Assembly (NCBI RefSeq): GCF_006151805.1
Contig: NZ_VDDA01000001.1
Coordinates: forward strand, 809,794-873,793
Source of the DNA: Methylobacterium terricola
GTDB lineage: Bacteria > Pseudomonadota > Alphaproteobacteria > Rhizobiales > Beijerinckiaceae
Direction: 5' to 3'
DNA length: 64,000 nt
A program made the position numbers and the translations under genes. Below are positions 61,596-64,000 of the stretch, in pieces (the stretch's first letter is position 1; each line of letters starts with the position of its first letter). The notes under the pieces were generated by a model. The model saw nothing but the letters and a program-made list of their open reading frames with translations. It searched no databases and had not been told where the DNA came from.

Positions 61596-62312
61596 TCAAT
61601 ACTCGTCGTCGTCCTCGTCCTCCCCGCCCTTCCGCATCGGCTTGAGGCGGGCGAAAACCGAATCGGCGTCCAGGCGCTCGTCGCGGCCGGGGCGGCGGTC
61701 GGCGTCGTGATCCTCGGGCTCGGGCAGGACCGAGAGCTCGGGCGGCATCAGGGTGGCGCCGCCTTCGGCGGACTCGACCAGCGGACGGTCCTTCGCGGCA
61801 CGCTGGACTTCGAAATCGAGGTCGATCTGCGAGCACAGGCCGAGGGTCACCGGGTCCATCGGCTGCAGCGAGCCGGAATTCCAGTGGGTGCGCTCCCGGA
61901 TCTGCTGGATCGTCGACTTGGTGGTGCCGACGAGGCGCATCACCTGCGCGTCCTTCAGCTCCGGGTGGTTGCGCAGCAGCCACAGGATGGCGTTCGGCCG
62001 GTCCTGGCGGCGCGACAGCGGGGTGTAGCGCGGGCCCTTGGTGCGCTTGACCTCGGGCAGCTTCACCTTCGACACCGCGACCTTCATGCGGTGGTTCGGA
62101 TTGACCTGCGCCCGCTCGATCTCCTCGCGGGTGAGCTGGCCGGTCGAGACCGGGTCCAGGCCCTTGATGCCGGCCGCCACCTCGCCGTCGGCGATGCCCT
62201 TCACCTCGAGCGGGTGGAGCTTGCAGAAATCGGCGATCTGATCGAAGGACAGCGACGTATTCTCGACGAGCCACACGGCCGTCGCCTTCGGCATCAACGG
62301 TCCCTGGGACAT
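61596..62312 (-). CDS. trcR: TrcR / DUF1013 cell-cycle regulator
   Basis: 238-residue DUF1013 protein, called TrcR in alphaproteobacteria, a regulator with transcription/chromosome-linked functions. Conserved LMPKATAVWLVENTSLSFDQ, FCKLHPLEVKGIADGE, RYTPLSRRQDRPNAILWLL, and HWNSGSLQPMDPVTLGLCSQ. A helix-turn-helix-like region (VMRLVGTTKSTIQQIRERT) is present. C-terminus acidic (DEDDDEY). Start ATG 62312, because GAGGAGG lies upstream and the family begins here; the longer frame is not conserved. Preceded by a hairpin at 62328-62351. In tandem with prs upstream. Confidence 0.92.
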   Translation of the reverse strand: MSQGPLMPKATAVWLVENTSLSFDQIADFCKLHPLEVKGIADGEVAAGIKGLDPVSTGQLTREEIERAQVNPNHRMKVAVSKVKLPEVKRTKGPRYTPLSRRQDRPNAILWLLRNHPELKDAQVMRLVGTTKSTIQQIRERTHWNSGSLQPMDPVTLGLCSQIDLDFEVQRAAKDRPLVESAEGGATLMPPELSVLPEPEDHDADRRPGRDERLDADSVFARLKPMRKGGEDEDDDEY

Positions 62313-62327
62313 TCCACACCTCCTCGG

Positions 62328-62351
62328 GCGTTCCGGCATTTCGCGGAACGC
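62328..62351 (-). promoter_or_regulatory. Leader hairpin of trcR
   Basis: Perfect 8-bp stem GCGTTCCG / CGGAACGC with an 8-nt loop, immediately upstream of the GAGGAGG ribosome binding site but not covering it. Confidence 0.4.
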
Positions 62352-62584
62352 GGCCTGCCGCTCATCCGGGAAGCGGCCAGTCAAACACGGGCCCCTCGGC
62401 GGCGACAGGGCGCCCGGGGCGGAACCGGGAGGTCCCGCCGGCGTCCCGGGATATCAGGACGGCCTGTCTCACGCTGTGAGGGAATCGTCCGTTATATAGG
62501 CGCGTCGCAGGCCCGGCGCAAACCGCTTTCGCGGGCCCTGCCGCCTCGTTGCAGGCAAAGATGTCGTTGCTTGAAGCTCGAACG

Positions 62585-62609
62585 GCCCGCCGGCGGGAGA
62601 CCGGCGGGC
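62585..62609 (-). terminator. Terminator-like hairpin of prs, in a 319-nt gene-free gap
   Basis: 9-bp stem GCCCGCCGG / CCGGCGGGC with a 7-nt loop, 22 nt after the prs stop. The gap 62313-62631 holds this, the trcR leader hairpin and presumably a trcR promoter; I see no gene in it. Confidence 0.5.
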
Positions 62610-62631
62610 TCGCATCGGTCGGGGGGGTCGC

Positions 62632-63576
<945 letters not shown>

Positions 63577-63617
63577 CGTGCTTCCATCGTGGCCCGCGCC
63601 GAGAGCCCCGGCGCTGC

Positions 63618-63638
63618 CGCGCGGTCGGGAACCGCGCG
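63618..63638 (-). promoter_or_regulatory. Hairpin in the prs leader
   Basis: 8-bp stem CGCGCGGT / ACCGCGCG with a 5-nt loop, about 41 nt before the prs start. May be an upstream terminator or leader element. Confidence 0.3.
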
Positions 63639-63832
63639 CGCCGGGGTGAGGGGAGGATCGCATCGAGCTTCGCGCGATTGCGGGCCCCTCGCGCGACGAT
63701 GCTCTCGTGTGACGGGCGAGGCTCTTAGCAGTGCCGGGATACCGTCACAATGCTTTCATGCGCGCGGAATCGCGAGGCGCCACCGGCATTCACCCGCACG
63801 GTGACTGCATCGTTACGCAGGGCGCCTGCGTT

Positions 63833-64000
63833 TCAGGGCTGCAGCAGCCGGTGGAGATGCACGATGAAGTAGCGGGTCTGGGCGCTGTCCACGGTCTGCT
63901 GCGCCTTGGCCTTCCAGGCCATGGCGGCGCTGGCATAGTCGGGGAAGATGCCGACGACGTCGAGCTTCGAGAGGTCGCGGAAGGTGACGCTGTCGAGGTC
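63833..64000 (-). CDS. DUF4170 domain protein, N-terminus outside window
   Basis: The frame open to the right edge gives the last 55 residues, ending FIVHLHRLLQP. The part VTFRDLSKLDVVGIFPDYAS and AWKAKAQQTVDSAQTRYFIV matches DUF4170, a small alphaproteobacterial family (about 75-85 residues) of unknown function. The start lies beyond base 64000. It is upstream of prs on the same strand. Confidence 0.8.
   Translation of the reverse strand, partial: DLDSVTFRDLSKLDVVGIFPDYASAAMAWKAKAQQTVDSAQTRYFIVHLHRLLQP

Overview
The window is high-GC chromosomal DNA of an alphaproteobacterium, most probably a Methylobacterium or close relative. This is judged from remembered protein similarity plus lineage markers: the F1-ATPase zeta inhibitor (4994-5335), a TrcR/DUF1013 regulator (61596-62312) and a DUF4170 protein (63833-64000). 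I recognised no rRNA, tRNA, CRISPR array, prophage or intact insertion sequence. Both edges cut genes: prkA on the left and the DUF4170 gene on the right.

Left part (1-20.5 kb). The stress module prkA-yeaH-spoVR is followed by the zeta subunit, a DUF892 ferritin-like protein, glucokinase and scattered catabolic genes. Two orphan periplasmic binding proteins are each joined by an ATGA stop/start overlap to an enzyme: a cyclase-family hydrolase at 8757-9785 and a threonine aldolase at 15929-17035. An RhlE-type RNA helicase with a long leader and three small proteins close this part.

20.5-33.6 kb is one minus-strand unit of ten genes with almost no intergenic DNA. Four GT-B glycosyltransferases (one fused to a NodB-like deacetylase) run by a stop/start overlap into a dipeptide/oligopeptide-type ABC importer. 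A methyltransferase lies inside the unit and a Nudix hydrolase ends it. A dispersed palindromic repeat sits in frame at the start of the importer's binding protein. This is the most interesting region of the window.

33.8-41.3 kb holds a ring-opening (cyanuric acid/barbiturase-type) amidohydrolase, an FAD monooxygenase with an AraC regulator, a PQQ-type sugar dehydrogenase with a cytochrome c, an amidase and two small proteins.

41.3-52.3 kb holds a branched-chain-type ABC importer (livK-livH-livMG fusion-livF) followed by a UxaA-family dehydratase and an MFS transporter. Divergent to it are an Ldh_2-family dehydrogenase, a VapBC pair whose toxin lacks its first catalytic Asp, and a secreted SMP-30 lactonase.

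52.5-64 kb holds a catabolic group (BKACE, lambda-crystallin-type dehydrogenase, GntR regulator, SDR), a RarD permease, a fluoroacetate-dehalogenase-like hydrolase with the complete active site, then housekeeping genes purD, xseA, trcR and prs.

Two dispersed palindrome families occur: four ~30-nt REP-like elements and three ~160-175-nt elements with inverted-repeat ends, often between convergent genes. Strong hairpins are frequent. Several lie between cistrons of operons, and three or four pair with the ribosome binding site of the next gene.
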